Assembly (NCBI GenBank): GCA_039030555.1
Contig: JBCCDY010000009.1
Location: 150,511-214,510 of the forward strand
Source of the DNA: JBCCDY01 sp039030555
GTDB taxonomy: Bacteria; Bacteroidota; Bacteroidia; Cytophagales; Cyclobacteriaceae
Direction of reading: 5' to 3'
DNA length: 64,000 bases
Below the pieces are notes generated by a model that was given only the letters and a program-made list of their open reading frames with translations, did not search any database and was not told the DNA's origin. Below are positions 1 to 8,295 of the stretch, in pieces; the stretch's first letter is position 1; each line of letters begins with the position of its first letter. Made by a program: the position numbers and the translations under genes.

Positions 1-519
1 CGGAATATGGCCTGGGAAATATTCACTATAATGCTCTACTGAATCTTCTACCAATCCTGCAGATACAGCATTTATTCTCATTCCTTTTTTAAGTTCTCTT
101 GAAGCACCTAAAACGAAACCATGAATGGCATTGTTTACGGTTGCAGGAACAATGGAACCTTTAACAGGGTCTTCAGATAATATTCCTGTTGTAAGGGTAA
201 AAGACCCATAATTATTCAGGTGATGCTGTCCAATTCGAACCAGATTAATCTGGCCCATCATCTTACTTTGTATTCCGACGTAGAAGTCTTCTTCTTTCAA
301 TTCTTGTAAATCACCCCATGCCGCATCTCCGGCCGTGCAAATACATGCATCTAATTCTCCGGTTTTTTCAAATAGCTGATTTGTGGAATCCTCTTTGGTT
401 AGATCAACTCTAAAATCTCCTGAATTTCTTCCTGCAATAAGGACTTCATGTTTTTTATCAAGTTCGGTGAATACCTTTTGGCCGATTGTTCCACTTCCAC
501 CAATAATTAGAATTTTCAT
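1..519 (-). CDS. short-chain dehydrogenase, C-terminus cut by window edge
   Basis: Reading leftward from the ATG at 519 gives 173 residues that run off the window start. The N-terminus has a Rossmann glycine motif (MKILIIGGSGTIG), an early acidic/arginine cofactor stretch (AGRNSGDFRVD), and the SDR-like CTAGDAAW and FTLTTGILS segments. This matches the small (about 200 aa) NAD(P)-dependent SDR family that includes PRK07578-type proteins. The usual Tyr-x-x-x-Lys catalytic pair is missing: the equivalent stretch reads VPATVNNAIHGF, so the enzyme may be non-classical or a binding protein. DinB-like 530-991 lies 10 nt upstream on the same strand, so the two probably form an operon. Substrate unknown. 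Confidence 0.85.
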   Translation of the reverse strand, partial: MKILIIGGSGTIGQKVFTELDKKHEVLIAGRNSGDFRVDLTKEDSTNQLFEKTGELDACICTAGDAAWGDLQELKEEDFYVGIQSKMMGQINLVRIGQHHLNNYGSFTLTTGILSEDPVKGSIVPATVNNAIHGFVLGASRELKKGMRINAVSAGLVEDSVEHYSEYFPGHIP

Positions 520-529
520 GTCGATATTT

Positions 530-991
530 TTAGTGGTGAATCATTTTTCTCATAGCCATCACATAACCTAGATGAAGGCCTTCATGAATATTATTGAAAG
601 ATATTGAATCGTCTGTGCTATTTAAGATGACTCCAAAGCTCGTATGATACTCTTTGAAATTAACGAAAATGCCTTTTGACAAATCCTCCTCAAACTGATT
701 TACGAGAACAACAGCTTGCTCTTTGAGAAAGCTGATTTCTTCTTCACTAATCATTCCTTCAGGCTTTGTCCCCTTTCTATATTTCCCTATAATTTCCTCG
801 TCAACTTTCACATCAATATTAGCTAACCGATAACAAATCAATTGATGGGTAACAATGACGTGTCCTAGATGCCATGCCAGATTGTTTTTAAAACCTGAGG
901 GGACCTGGTTTAGCTGTTCCAATGAAAAAGGGCTTATAAGACCTAAAAGGTTTTTTCTGGATTGGCGAAGTAAGTCGGTTTGAAAACTCAT
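530..991 (-). CDS. DinB-like (DUF1569/DinB_2) four-helix protein
   Basis: 153 aa. The protein resembles the DinB/YfiT superfamily of four-helix bundles, which bind a divalent metal through three histidines; some members are bacillithiol- or mycothiol-dependent transferases, but most are uncharacterised. Visible candidate ligands are the histidines in the WHLGHVIVTH stretch near residues 40-50 and in the C-terminal NNIHEGLHLGYV stretch. No signal peptide or membrane segment, so cytoplasmic. It sits 10 nt upstream of the SDR at 1-519 on the same strand. A role in thiol-dependent detoxification with the reductase would be inference only. Confidence 0.85.
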   Translation of the reverse strand: MSFQTDLLRQSRKNLLGLISPFSLEQLNQVPSGFKNNLAWHLGHVIVTHQLICYRLANIDVKVDEEIIGKYRKGTKPEGMISEEEISFLKEQAVVLVNQFEEDLSKGIFVNFKEYHTSFGVILNSTDDSISFNNIHEGLHLGYVMAMRKMIHH

Positions 992-1062
992 GGGTCAATA
1001 TTCAAAATGGAATCTGAATCTAGTAGATAAGTTTATATTAGAGGTTTGATTTGTAAAAAACT

Positions 1063-2451
1063 ATGACACGACAGCCAATTTTCTTCATCATAACCGCTTT
1101 AATGTTTTTCACCTGTAGTACGGAAACGAATAAGACTGAACAAGAACAGAAGCCAAATACTGTTTTTGAAGTAAAAATTGATGATGAAATTCAATCAATG
1201 ATCAATGAGATTTCCCCTGAAAGTCTGGAAGCAATTATTGAAAAATTAGTCAGTTTTGGAACGAGGCATTCTTTAAGCGAAACCCAGAGCGATACATTTG
1301 GAATTGGTGCGGCAAGAAGATGGGTTAAAGATCAGTTTGAAGAATATGCAAAAGAATCAAACGGAAGAATGATTGCAGAGCTTGATCCTTACATCGTTGA
1401 GCCAAGTAATAGAATACCGTATCCTGTGGAAATGAAGAATGCGATGGCTACTTTGAAAGGTACAGACCCGAATGATGATCGTGTATTTGTGATCAGTGGA
1501 CATCTGGATTCAAGGGTTAGTGATGTGATGGATAGTGCCTCAATATCTCCGGGTGCTAATGATGATGCTTCTGGGGTTGCCATTGTCATGGAATTGGCGA
1601 AGATCATGGCGAAGAGAGCATTTCCTTCTACTATAATTTTTGTAGCAGTTCAGGGAGAAGAACAGGGGCTGTTTGGCTCTACTCATTTAGCTAATAGCCT
1701 TAAGGAAGATAGTGTGAATGTCGTAGCTATGTTGAATAATGATATTGTCGGAAACAGTCTGTCCAGTGAGACCAATATTAAAAATGATTCTGTGGTTCGT
1801 GTATTCAGTGAAAGCATTCCTTCACTGGAGACAGAAAGAGAGGGTAGGATCAGACAATATACGGGACGTGAGAATGATAGTCCTGCAAGGCTCCTGGCGC
1901 GTTATGCCAAAGAGTTTGGTGAAGCTTACAATCCAAATTTCTCTGTTAAGCTTATCTATAGAAATGATCGGTATTTAAGAGGAGGTGATCATACACCTTT
2001 TGTTAAAAACGGATACTCTGCGATCCGCTTTTGTGAGATCAATGAACATTTTGAACGTCAGCATCAGGATCTCAGAGAAGAAGATGGTGTTCAATATGGT
2101 GATCTGGAAGAGTTTTTAGACTATGGTTATATGGCTAGAATTGCTTCTGTTAATCTGGCCGCGCTGGCTAATTTAGCACTAGCACCATATAAACCTCAGG
2201 ATGTTGGACTTAAAACAAGCTTGAGCAACTTTACAACATTGATTTGGAATCATCCTTCAAAAGGAGTGAAACCAAAGTCCTATGAGGTATTAGTTCGCGA
2301 TACTGATGAGCCAATGTGGTCCAAAAAGATCATGGTGCAAGATACTTTTGCAACGCTGGATTTTTCTAAAGATAACTACCTTTTCTCCGTTAGGTCAGTA
2401 GATAGCAAAGGCCACGCAAGTTTACCAGTTTTCCCTGTGCCTGTTAGGTGA
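1063..2451 (+). CDS. M28-family zinc metallopeptidase, lipoprotein
   Basis: 462 aa. The N-terminus (hydrophobic stretch then FFTC, Cys18) looks like a Bacteroidota lipoprotein signal, so the enzyme is probably anchored in the envelope. The M28 aminopeptidase core is complete: His147 in SGHLDS, Asp167 in GANDDASG, the catalytic Glu pair 199-200 in VQGEEQGLFGS, Asp227 in NNDIVGN and His310 in GGDHTPF, which are the expected two-zinc ligands. The last 80 residues look like a small beta domain (fibronectin-like). Expected to remove N-terminal residues from peptides. Convergent with the TMEM175-like gene, with 14 nt between stops. Confidence 0.92.
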   Translation: MTRQPIFFIITALMFFTCSTETNKTEQEQKPNTVFEVKIDDEIQSMINEISPESLEAIIEKLVSFGTRHSLSETQSDTFGIGAARRWVKDQFEEYAKESNGRMIAELDPYIVEPSNRIPYPVEMKNAMATLKGTDPNDDRVFVISGHLDSRVSDVMDSASISPGANDDASGVAIVMELAKIMAKRAFPSTIIFVAVQGEEQGLFGSTHLANSLKEDSVNVVAMLNNDIVGNSLSSETNIKNDSVVRVFSESIPSLETEREGRIRQYTGRENDSPARLLARYAKEFGEAYNPNFSVKLIYRNDRYLRGGDHTPFVKNGYSAIRFCEINEHFERQHQDLREEDGVQYGDLEEFLDYGYMARIASVNLAALANLALAPYKPQDVGLKTSLSNFTTLIWNHPSKGVKPKSYEVLVRDTDEPMWSKKIMVQDTFATLDFSKDNYLFSVRSVDSKGHASLPVFPVPVR

Positions 2452-2465
2452 TTTAGCAGGCTGTT

Positions 2466-3236
2466 CTACTGATTTAGGCTGTTCATAATTCTTTTTCTGA
2501 CTGTATGCTTATGTACTAAGGCCAACAATGGTATCAGCAAATAAGTGAATCCTGCTTGTGCAGATGCAACTCCGCCCCATATCACTACAATTAGAACGCT
2601 GATAAAAGGTATTCCCATGGTAATGCTAAAGCCATACAGCTGGATTTTGGTTTCTGCAACCTCCAGCGCGTTCAGTTCAATAAGATCTCTTTTTCGATAG
2701 GCATTGTAGTACCATAAAAAATAAATGAACTGAATAGCTGCTAAACCCAGACCGAAGTTGATCATCAGGTCAGCCCATTGATCAGGAGTTAATAAAGCCT
2801 GATTGAGTTCTTTCGCTTTTAGTCTCATTACTTCCGAAGAGGCCCCAAAAAATGACTTAATTTCCAGCCAGAAGGATGTGCCTAATATATCGAATAGATA
2901 CTTCAAGGGATATACATAATAAAGCAGAAGAAAGAGTAATAGGAAATTTGTCGTTTTAGTCAAACGATCTTCAATCCCGTATTTCAGAAAGAAAATGTAA
3001 TGCCTGTTCCAGAGTGCAAGGATTAACATCGTACAGAATATAAAGCCTAAAAATCCATACATCGATTTTTGAAGTTCCAGATAGGATTTAGGCACTTCCA
3101 GCGAAACGACTAATAATGTAATCGAAAACCCAAAGACAGTGTCGGTCAGGGCTTCAAGTCGGCTGGTTTCTATTCCTCTATATCTGAATCCGGTTTTTGA
3201 TTCGGTTTGATCCTTTTTTAAAGTGTATCTGAACAT
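2466..3236 (-). CDS. TMEM175-like (DUF1211) membrane channel protein
   Basis: 256 aa with about six hydrophobic segments. The first membrane helix carries the family signature as SRLEALTDTVFGFSITLLV, close to the RxxxFSD-type motif in which bacterial TMEM175 potassium channels begin. Bacterial TMEM175 proteins are potassium leak channels that lack the usual selectivity-filter motif. A single hexahelical repeat is seen, as in bacterial homologues (the human protein has two). Next to it upstream, on the opposite strand, lies the ECF sigma gene, so the 3237-3350 gap probably carries divergent promoters. Function assigned by family only. Confidence 0.82.
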   Translation of the reverse strand: MFRYTLKKDQTESKTGFRYRGIETSRLEALTDTVFGFSITLLVVSLEVPKSYLELQKSMYGFLGFIFCTMLILALWNRHYIFFLKYGIEDRLTKTTNFLLLFLLLYYVYPLKYLFDILGTSFWLEIKSFFGASSEVMRLKAKELNQALLTPDQWADLMINFGLGLAAIQFIYFLWYYNAYRKRDLIELNALEVAETKIQLYGFSITMGIPFISVLIVVIWGGVASAQAGFTYLLIPLLALVHKHTVRKRIMNSLNQ

Positions 3237-3350
3237 AACTTTAATTTAAATCAAAATAAGATTAAGTTCTCTAAAGCATGACTTCAACTTGTTTATGATT
3301 TTTTATCCGTAAAATGAACCGTATTCAAAAAGTCACGTCTTATCCCTGAA

Positions 3351-3911
3351 ATGCAGCGGAAACCGGAAAATATATTTGATGAACTCCTCGTGATTAGATG
3401 CCAGAAAGGTGATGAGAAAGCATTTGAGATTATTGTAAAGCGTTGGAACGTTAGGCTCATCAAATTTGCCTATAAGCAAGTTCGAGATATGGATGTTGCC
3501 AAAGATATCTCACAGGAAAGTTGGGCCACAATTACAAAATCGATTAAGAAACTGAACGATCCTGCAAGATTTAGCAGCTGGGCGTTTCGAGTAACCTATT
3601 CTAAATCAATGGATTGGTTGAGAAAAAATCAACGAACGGATTCTGATCAAGCTGAAAAATTGGAGTACAAAGAAATCGAGGAGGAGCATAACGAGGAAAT
3701 TTTGCTTACTCTTTTGAAAAAGGCGATTAGAGAATTACCCGATAAGCAAAGAGTTGTACTGGATTTTTTCTACACAGAAGGCTACAACATATTTCAGATT
3801 GGGGAAATATTAAAAATACCATACGGGACAGTGAAATCCCGATTATTCAAAGCGAGAGAACATTTAAAAAGACTAATTAAACAACACAGCCATGAATACG
3901 AAAACGGATGA
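3351..3911 (+). CDS. ECF-type RNA polymerase sigma factor
   Basis: 186 aa. Region 2 is seen at about residues 14-85 (KGDEKAFEIIVKRW, then DISQESWATITKSIKKL) and region 4 at about 120-180 (LPDKQRVVLDFFYTEGYNIFQIGEILKIPYGTVKSRLF), the classic helix-turn-helix for -35 recognition. The stop overlaps the start of the next small membrane protein by 20 nt, the arrangement expected of a sigma factor and a membrane-bound partner. Likely redirects transcription in response to an envelope or environmental cue; neither the signal nor the regulon is visible. Confidence 0.93.
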   Translation: MQRKPENIFDELLVIRCQKGDEKAFEIIVKRWNVRLIKFAYKQVRDMDVAKDISQESWATITKSIKKLNDPARFSSWAFRVTYSKSMDWLRKNQRTDSDQAEKLEYKEIEEEHNEEILLTLLKKAIRELPDKQRVVLDFFYTEGYNIFQIGEILKIPYGTVKSRLFKAREHLKRLIKQHSHEYENG

Positions 3912-4275
3912 CATTGATAAATTAATTAAGGAAGCACTTAATGAAGAAGAGGCCGCTTTTTACGATAAACTGGAAGAGAAAGGACTTTTTGATATGGTTG
4001 CGAATCTATATAGCGGCAAACTAAAAGGCTGGGTGTATTTCACCACTTTCCTAAATTTTTCCTTTGCTGCTGTAGCCTTCTTCTGCTCTGTCAAGTTTCT
4101 TGAATCAGAAGAAGTTTATTACCAAATACGCTGGGGAGCCGGAATGTTCTTAAGCTGGATATCTGTATCTATGATAAAGCTCTGGAATTGGATGCAGCTT
4201 GATAAGAACACGCTTCTGAGAGAAATAAAAAGACTTGAATTACAAATTGCCAGTATGGCAAAAAAGGTAAGTTAA
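3892..4275 (+). CDS. small membrane protein, DUF6768-like, sigma-factor partner
   Basis: 127 aa. An acidic soluble N-terminus (KLIKEALNEEEAAFYDKL) is followed by two membrane segments, about residues 45-70 and 82-103, and a basic helical tail. The layout and opening sequence recall the DUF6768 family found beside ECF sigma factors in Bacteroidota. It starts inside the sigma gene (20 nt overlap), so the two are translationally coupled. A role as an anti-sigma factor is a reasonable inference from position, but no zinc-binding anti-sigma motif (HxxxCxxC) is present. Confidence 0.75.
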   Translation: MNTKTDDIDKLIKEALNEEEAAFYDKLEEKGLFDMVANLYSGKLKGWVYFTTFLNFSFAAVAFFCSVKFLESEEVYYQIRWGAGMFLSWISVSMIKLWNWMQLDKNTLLREIKRLELQIASMAKKVS

Positions 4276-4429
4276 GTGGCCTCAAAAAGTTAATCATCCT
4301 GATTCAAATGCTTTTAATAGAATAATTATCACTTGAAATAGGATGGAAGGTAGAATTTTTCCTATTCTGAATAAATTCAAAACATATATAAAATCGCTGT
4401 GTTCTTGGAGCTATAACAAACACAGAAAG

Positions 4430-4948
4430 ATGAAAAAATTAATTTATGCATGTATGTTTTGCTCTGTAATTGCATTCACTTGTAATGCAGGGGGTACTGA
4501 AAAGTCTGCAAAAAATGATATTAAGTCAACTTCCATTGAAGCAGACAAGGATATCGTTTCTTTAGCTGTAGAAACAGATATTCTTTCTACTTTGGTTGCT
4601 GCTGTTAAAGCAGGTGGTCTGGTAGAAACACTTCAAGGAGATGGCCCTTTCACTGTATTTGCTCCAACGAATGATGCATTTGCTGCACTTCCTGAAGGAA
4701 CACTAGAGTCATTGTTAAAACCGGAAAACAAAGATAAGCTGGTTGCGATATTGACTTATCATGTGGTATCGGGAAAAGTAATGTCTTCAGACCTTAAAGA
4801 AGGAATGAAAGCGAAAACTGTAAATGGCAAAGAAATCACAATTTCATTGAAAGGTGGAGCTAAAGTGAATGATGCTTCAGTAGTAAAAGCTGATATTGAG
4901 GCATCTAATGGTGTAGTGCATGTCATTGATGCCGTTATTTTGCCATAA
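4430..4948 (+). CDS. fasciclin (FAS1) domain lipoprotein
   Basis: The start at 4430 (MKKLIYACMFCSVIAFTC) is preferred over the longer frame from 4343 because it begins directly with a lipoprotein-type signal peptide; the upstream 29 codons look untranslated. 172 aa. A single FAS1 domain fills residues 40-172, with both hallmark boxes: FTVFAPTNDAFAAL (H1) and VVHVIDAVILP (H2), plus the central LTYHVVSGKV. FAS1 domains mediate adhesion and are widespread in Bacteroidota secreted proteins. It follows the ECF sigma/membrane pair after 150 nt and may be one of its targets. A strong hairpin terminator follows at 4976. Confidence 0.92.
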   Translation: MKKLIYACMFCSVIAFTCNAGGTEKSAKNDIKSTSIEADKDIVSLAVETDILSTLVAAVKAGGLVETLQGDGPFTVFAPTNDAFAALPEGTLESLLKPENKDKLVAILTYHVVSGKVMSSDLKEGMKAKTVNGKEITISLKGGAKVNDASVVKADIEASNGVVHVIDAVILP

Positions 4949-4975
4949 AAAAAGAAACAACCCAGACAATGATCA

Positions 4976-5008
4976 AAAGCCTGTCGTATTTTCGGCAGGC
5001 TTTATTTT
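4976..5008 (+). terminator. Rho-independent terminator abutting the next start codon
   Basis: The hairpin AAAGCCTGTCG / CGGCAGGCTTT (one G-T pair, loop of a few bases) is followed by TATTTT. It ends the fasciclin transcript. The T-rich end runs straight into the ATG at 5009, so the downstream gene's ribosome-binding region lies inside the hairpin. Confidence 0.8.
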
Positions 5009-5503
5009 ATGAAAATTATTCAGCCCAAACCTCCAGGATTCGAAGATCAAGTTCATAAGTTCAAGTTTGAAGTAAATACTTCGAACGAACGGGTTTGGAG
5101 GTGGCTTAACGACCCGGATACATTTACCAAGACTCAATACTGGCCCTACATAGTTGAGTTTTACAGTCCAGAAGCTGGAGTGGCTTCGGCTGGTTTTCAA
5201 GAAGGGGTTATTACAAACCACTATGGTCCATTTATTAATTTTGCTGGTATTCTTACCGAAATCAAGCCTGAAGAATATAGAGACCTTCAATATTATTATG
5301 GTAGCTACGCTATCAATTTCAATTGGATACGACCATACCGATTAGAGTTTTCAACAAGAATAGTTGAAGAAAATAGAACTGAAATTACTGGCAGAATTTG
5401 CTGTTATGTAAAGCCTTGGATTTCTGGTTTTTGGCTTTCAATGCAAAGGCGGTTTTGGAAGCGGTTTCAAAAATGGTCTTCAAAAAGTATTCTAAAGCAA
5501 TAA
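5009..5503 (+). CDS. SRPBCC/START-like protein
   Basis: 164 aa. The START-like pattern is visible in the N-terminal FKFEVNTSNERVWRWLNDPDTF (a helix following beta1 in polyketide-cyclase-like proteins) and alternating strands up to residue 130, then an amphipathic basic tail. Such proteins form a deep hydrophobic pocket for lipids or other ligands; the ligand is not predictable here. No signal peptide. The only in-frame start is the ATG at 5009, which touches the terminator at 4976-5008, leaving no free leader. No other candidate Met exists before residue 143. Confidence 0.6.
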   Translation: MKIIQPKPPGFEDQVHKFKFEVNTSNERVWRWLNDPDTFTKTQYWPYIVEFYSPEAGVASAGFQEGVITNHYGPFINFAGILTEIKPEEYRDLQYYYGSYAINFNWIRPYRLEFSTRIVEENRTEITGRICCYVKPWISGFWLSMQRRFWKRFQKWSSKSILKQ

Positions 5504-5553
5504 GGTTTTTTACATTTTCAATAGGAACGGTATATTGAAGTAATTCTGTACTC

Positions 5554-6720
5554 ATGTTTCTAGTCTTTCCTAGCTTTAACCTTTATAGTACGCCCTTATT
5601 AGTTTTAGTTATTCAGGGGTTGATTTTTGCTTTTTTATTGTTGCATCGATATAAGCAAAAGAAACATCTTTATGATCTTTTGCTTGGGTTATTGCTTCTC
5701 ATTACTGCCTACCACAGAACCTCATTTACTATTGGGTTTATGGATTGGTACGATACCTATAGAAATACCAAAATCAATTACTACTTAGTAAACATGACAT
5801 TGGCTATTGGGCCATTAATTTATTTATATGTAAAAAGCCTCATAGAGCCTCAATTCAGATTTTTGAAAAGAGACTTATGGCATTTTTTGCTACCGGTTCT
5901 TTACTTTTTTTATAGCATAGTAATCTATGTTTATGATATTTCTCAACCCGGATTTTGGGATGTTCAAAATGGGGTGTTGTATTTAAAGCTTAATATGCAA
6001 TTACTTCCTCCAGTGTTTACGGGATTAGAGTATACATCTTACCTTCTATACTTCACTTTTACAATTCAATTGTTTCTAAAGCATAAACATCATTTACAAG
6101 AGTACTTTTCAAATACGTATCAAATAGAACTGAATTGGATTCGAAACTTTCTAATTGTCTATATTTTTCTGACTGCCTATCGCTTTATTCAGGAAATCGT
6201 TGGGCTTTATACCAAACTAAGTTGGATTGACCAGTGGTGGATTCATTTATTCTCCGCTATTGCACTGGTTTATTTGGGGATCAATGGTTACTTCAAGGAT
6301 CTATCAAAATTAAGGGCTTTACCACAATTAGGAAAAAGAGAAGGTATTAAATCAAATACTTCCGGGCCGTCAATAATTAAAAAAGATCAGTTAGATGATT
6401 TTATGGAAAAAGAGCAACCCTATTTAAATCCCAACCTAACTCTTCCTGAATTAGCTAATCAATTGAGTTTATCCGTTCATGATCTTTCAGAAATTGTGAA
6501 TCAATTGTACCATAAGAACTTTAACGACTTTATAAACTCTTATCGGGTGAAAGAGGTGAAGGAAAGAATGGTCGATCCCGCCAATGGACATTTGTCACTA
6601 TTGGGGATAGCCATAGAATGTGGTTTTAATAGCAAATCAACATTTAACCGTGTTTTTAAGAGGTCCGTTGGCCAATCACCAACCGAATACTTGACATCCC
6701 ACAAAAATGGGATGTCCTAA
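5554..6720 (+). CDS. membrane-anchored AraC-family transcriptional regulator
   Basis: 388 aa. The N-terminal 250 residues hold about seven hydrophobic segments, as in the Bacteroidota group of seven-helix membrane AraC regulators, and probably sense a ligand in the membrane. The C-terminal 100 residues (about 277-380) form the double helix-turn-helix domain, with LTLPELANQLSLSVHDLSEIVN and the second HTH IAIECGFNSKSTFNRVFKRSVGQSPTEY, the canonical AraC end motif. The next gene, doxX, starts 86 nt after the stop and carries a 21-bp-spaced direct repeat in its leader, a likely binding site for this regulator. Confidence 0.92.
   Translation: MFLVFPSFNLYSTPLLVLVIQGLIFAFLLLHRYKQKKHLYDLLLGLLLLITAYHRTSFTIGFMDWYDTYRNTKINYYLVNMTLAIGPLIYLYVKSLIEPQFRFLKRDLWHFLLPVLYFFYSIVIYVYDISQPGFWDVQNGVLYLKLNMQLLPPVFTGLEYTSYLLYFTFTIQLFLKHKHHLQEYFSNTYQIELNWIRNFLIVYIFLTAYRFIQEIVGLYTKLSWIDQWWIHLFSAIALVYLGINGYFKDLSKLRALPQLGKREGIKSNTSGPSIIKKDQLDDFMEKEQPYLNPNLTLPELANQLSLSVHDLSEIVNQLYHKNFNDFINSYRVKEVKERMVDPANGHLSLLGIAIECGFNSKSTFNRVFKRSVGQSPTEYLTSHKNGMS
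6693..6716 (+). other. perfect hairpin at the 3' end of the araC-type gene
   Basis: GACATCCCA and TGGGATGTC form a 9-bp perfect stem with a 6-nt loop (CAAAAA), inside the last nine codons of the regulator. No T-run follows, so it is not a textbook terminator; it could be an mRNA stability or partial-termination element between the regulator and doxX. Confidence 0.6.
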
Positions 6721-6747
6721 ATTATAACTCAGGACTCCTAAACATCA

Positions 6748-6779
6748 TTTGAGGCGTCCAAATGCCTGTTTGAAGCGTC
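6748..6779 (+). promoter_or_regulatory. candidate AraC-type direct-repeat operator before doxX
   Basis: TTTGAGGCGTC (6748-6758) and TTTGAAGCGTC (6769-6779) match at 10 of 11 bases, and their starts are exactly 21 bp apart, two helical turns, which is the half-site spacing of classical AraC family operators. The pair ends 27 nt before the doxX start and lies just downstream of a gene for an AraC regulator. Seen directly; the function is inferred. Confidence 0.6.
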
Positions 6780-6806
6780 TTTTACATCATCAACTCAAAA
6801 AACAAA

Positions 6807-7331
6807 ATGATGAAAAAGACATTAATCAAAATGATTCAACCTGTTCTTCAGAACAAATGGTATGCTGACTTAGCCTTTGCAATTCCCAGGTTTATAGCCG
6901 GAATGTTGTTATCTATTGACTTTGGCTCAAGTAAATTCGGTATGCCCTGGACTGACCCTGAAAAGAATCTATCCCTATTGGAAGTAGCATCTTGGTTTCC
7001 AGAGGATGTAGCCAAGTTTGGAGGGCTATTTGCCATAACTCCTTGGTTTTTCGCATGGATGGGAGCCGCAAGTGAAGCCATAGGAGGCTTATTTCTAGCT
7101 TTTGGATTAAAAACCAGGGTTTTCTCTTTTTTAATTATGTGTACAATGCTAGTCGCTATCTTTTTTCAGAAGTGGGGTGGAGGAACCTGGGGAATGTTAC
7201 CAGCTATGGGCTTTCTTTGGATCTCTACCTTTCATTTGGTTTTAGGGTCTGGAAGGTTTGGGTTAGACTATCTAATCACTAGACGCCTAAACGGATCAAT
7301 TATAGAGACTCCTTTGGCAAGGGTACTTTAA
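6807..7331 (+). CDS. DoxX-family integral membrane protein
   Basis: 174 aa with four membrane helices. Recognisable DoxX features are the N-terminal ADLAFAIPRFIAGMLLSIDFGSSKFGMPW stretch, the helix with AASEAIGGLFLAFGLKTRVFSF, and the short last helix. DoxX proteins are small membrane proteins associated in some bacteria with thiol or quinone redox stress; the biochemical function is unclear. The gene sits 86 nt after a membrane AraC regulator and has a candidate operator in its leader, so it is probably that regulator's target. A convergent hairpin terminator follows. Confidence 0.85.
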   Translation: MMKKTLIKMIQPVLQNKWYADLAFAIPRFIAGMLLSIDFGSSKFGMPWTDPEKNLSLLEVASWFPEDVAKFGGLFAITPWFFAWMGAASEAIGGLFLAFGLKTRVFSFLIMCTMLVAIFFQKWGGGTWGMLPAMGFLWISTFHLVLGSGRFGLDYLITRRLNGSIIETPLARVL

Positions 7332-7342
7332 GGAATAAGTAA

Positions 7343-7380
7343 GTCGGGAGGTCTGTAAAAGAGTAACTCTCCCGACCTAT
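7343..7380 (+). terminator. hairpin terminator between convergent genes
   Basis: GTCGGGAG (7343-7350) pairs perfectly with CTCCCGAC (7369-7376) around an 18-nt loop, followed by a weak T-containing tail. It lies between doxX (+) and the ABM-domain gene (-) and could act in both directions. Confidence 0.6.
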
Positions 7381-7429
7381 TATAAAATTCATGGATCAAA
7401 TCTTAAGTCAATAGTTTCAGAATAGTGAA

Positions 7430-7741
7430 CTATGTAAAAACTTCGTAGTGAACTACTTTTTCTTCAAACTCTAACAGATACTTTTTATCTTCTTCATAGT
7501 ATTTTGCCTTTTCATAATCTTCTCCGGCAAAGTTTTTTATTACTTCCAGATTTTTCCAATAGGTGATTAAAGTATAGTGAGCCTTATCATCTTCAATCCG
7601 GGTAAGAAAATCTAATTTTATAAACCCAGCTGTATTCTTGTAATCAGGTATAGCTATTGATTTCATGAGGTCTATGTATTCTACCTGATCCTCTTTTTTA
7701 GTAATACCATGCCAGATTCTTGCAATCATCTCATTAGTCAT
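7430..7741 (-). CDS. antibiotic biosynthesis monooxygenase (ABM)-like protein
   Basis: 103 aa single ferredoxin-like domain. The opening ARIWHGITKKEDQVEYIDLM, then GFIKLDFLTRIEDDKAHYTLITYWKNLEVIKNF, is the usual ABM/stress-responsive barrel pattern of beta-alpha-beta with a conserved W. Small members act as heme-degrading enzymes, quinol monooxygenases or dimeric stress proteins; none can be singled out. It follows the GNAT gene (7754-8206) after 12 nt on the same strand, so the two form an operon read toward the terminator at 7343. Confidence 0.8.
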   Translation of the reverse strand: MTNEMIARIWHGITKKEDQVEYIDLMKSIAIPDYKNTAGFIKLDFLTRIEDDKAHYTLITYWKNLEVIKNFAGEDYEKAKYYEEDKKYLLEFEEKVVHYEVFT

Positions 7742-7753
7742 TTAGTAGATATC

Positions 7754-8206
7754 TTAATTGTTTAAAGTCAGGTCACAATTGATTTCAACATCATCAATTT
7801 GAGCACCCATTTTTTTGTAGAATTCTTGCGCATTGGTATTCCAATTCGATACCTGCCATCTCACTTTGCTGCATTTTTCTTTTTTAGCGAAATCAACAAC
7901 TTTATCTAGTAAAGCTTTACCCAGACCAAGACCTCTATATTGCTCTCTTACATACAGATCATCCATATAAATCGATTTTCCAATCCAGGTATGGTATGAA
8001 AAGAAATAAGTTGCAAAGCCAAGAACGTTCTCATTCTCATCTACTGCTACAAATCCATTGAAAAAGGATTTCTCTTTTTTCATTTTTTCAACGGTGTTAA
8101 CCATTCTTTCTGGTGTCTTCTCAAAAAGTGCAAACTCTTGAAATAAGTCTATCAATTTTGGGAAGTCGCCTTCGTTGGCATCTCTAATTGTAAAGGTTTG
8201 ATTCAC
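7754..8206 (-). CDS. GNAT acetyltransferase, diamine (SSAT)-like
   Basis: 150 aa. The acetyl-CoA binding motif A is present as REQYRGLGLGKALL, followed by WNTNAQEFYKKMGAQ. The segment FFSYHTWIGKSIYMDDLYV is strikingly like the eukaryotic spermidine/spermine N1-acetyltransferase and thialysine acetyltransferase group, suggesting an amine or diamine substrate, but this is a family-level inference. Cytoplasmic, upstream partner of the ABM gene. Confidence 0.88.
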   Translation of the reverse strand: MNQTFTIRDANEGDFPKLIDLFQEFALFEKTPERMVNTVEKMKKEKSFFNGFVAVDENENVLGFATYFFSYHTWIGKSIYMDDLYVREQYRGLGLGKALLDKVVDFAKKEKCSKVRWQVSNWNTNAQEFYKKMGAQIDDVEINCDLTLNN

Positions 8207-8295
8207 AGCTAGCTAATTTTGTGAGTTGAAAATAATCGCAAACATAGGTTTTTGACCTTTAAGGAATAGTAGCTATTTTAAAATTTTAATATAAA

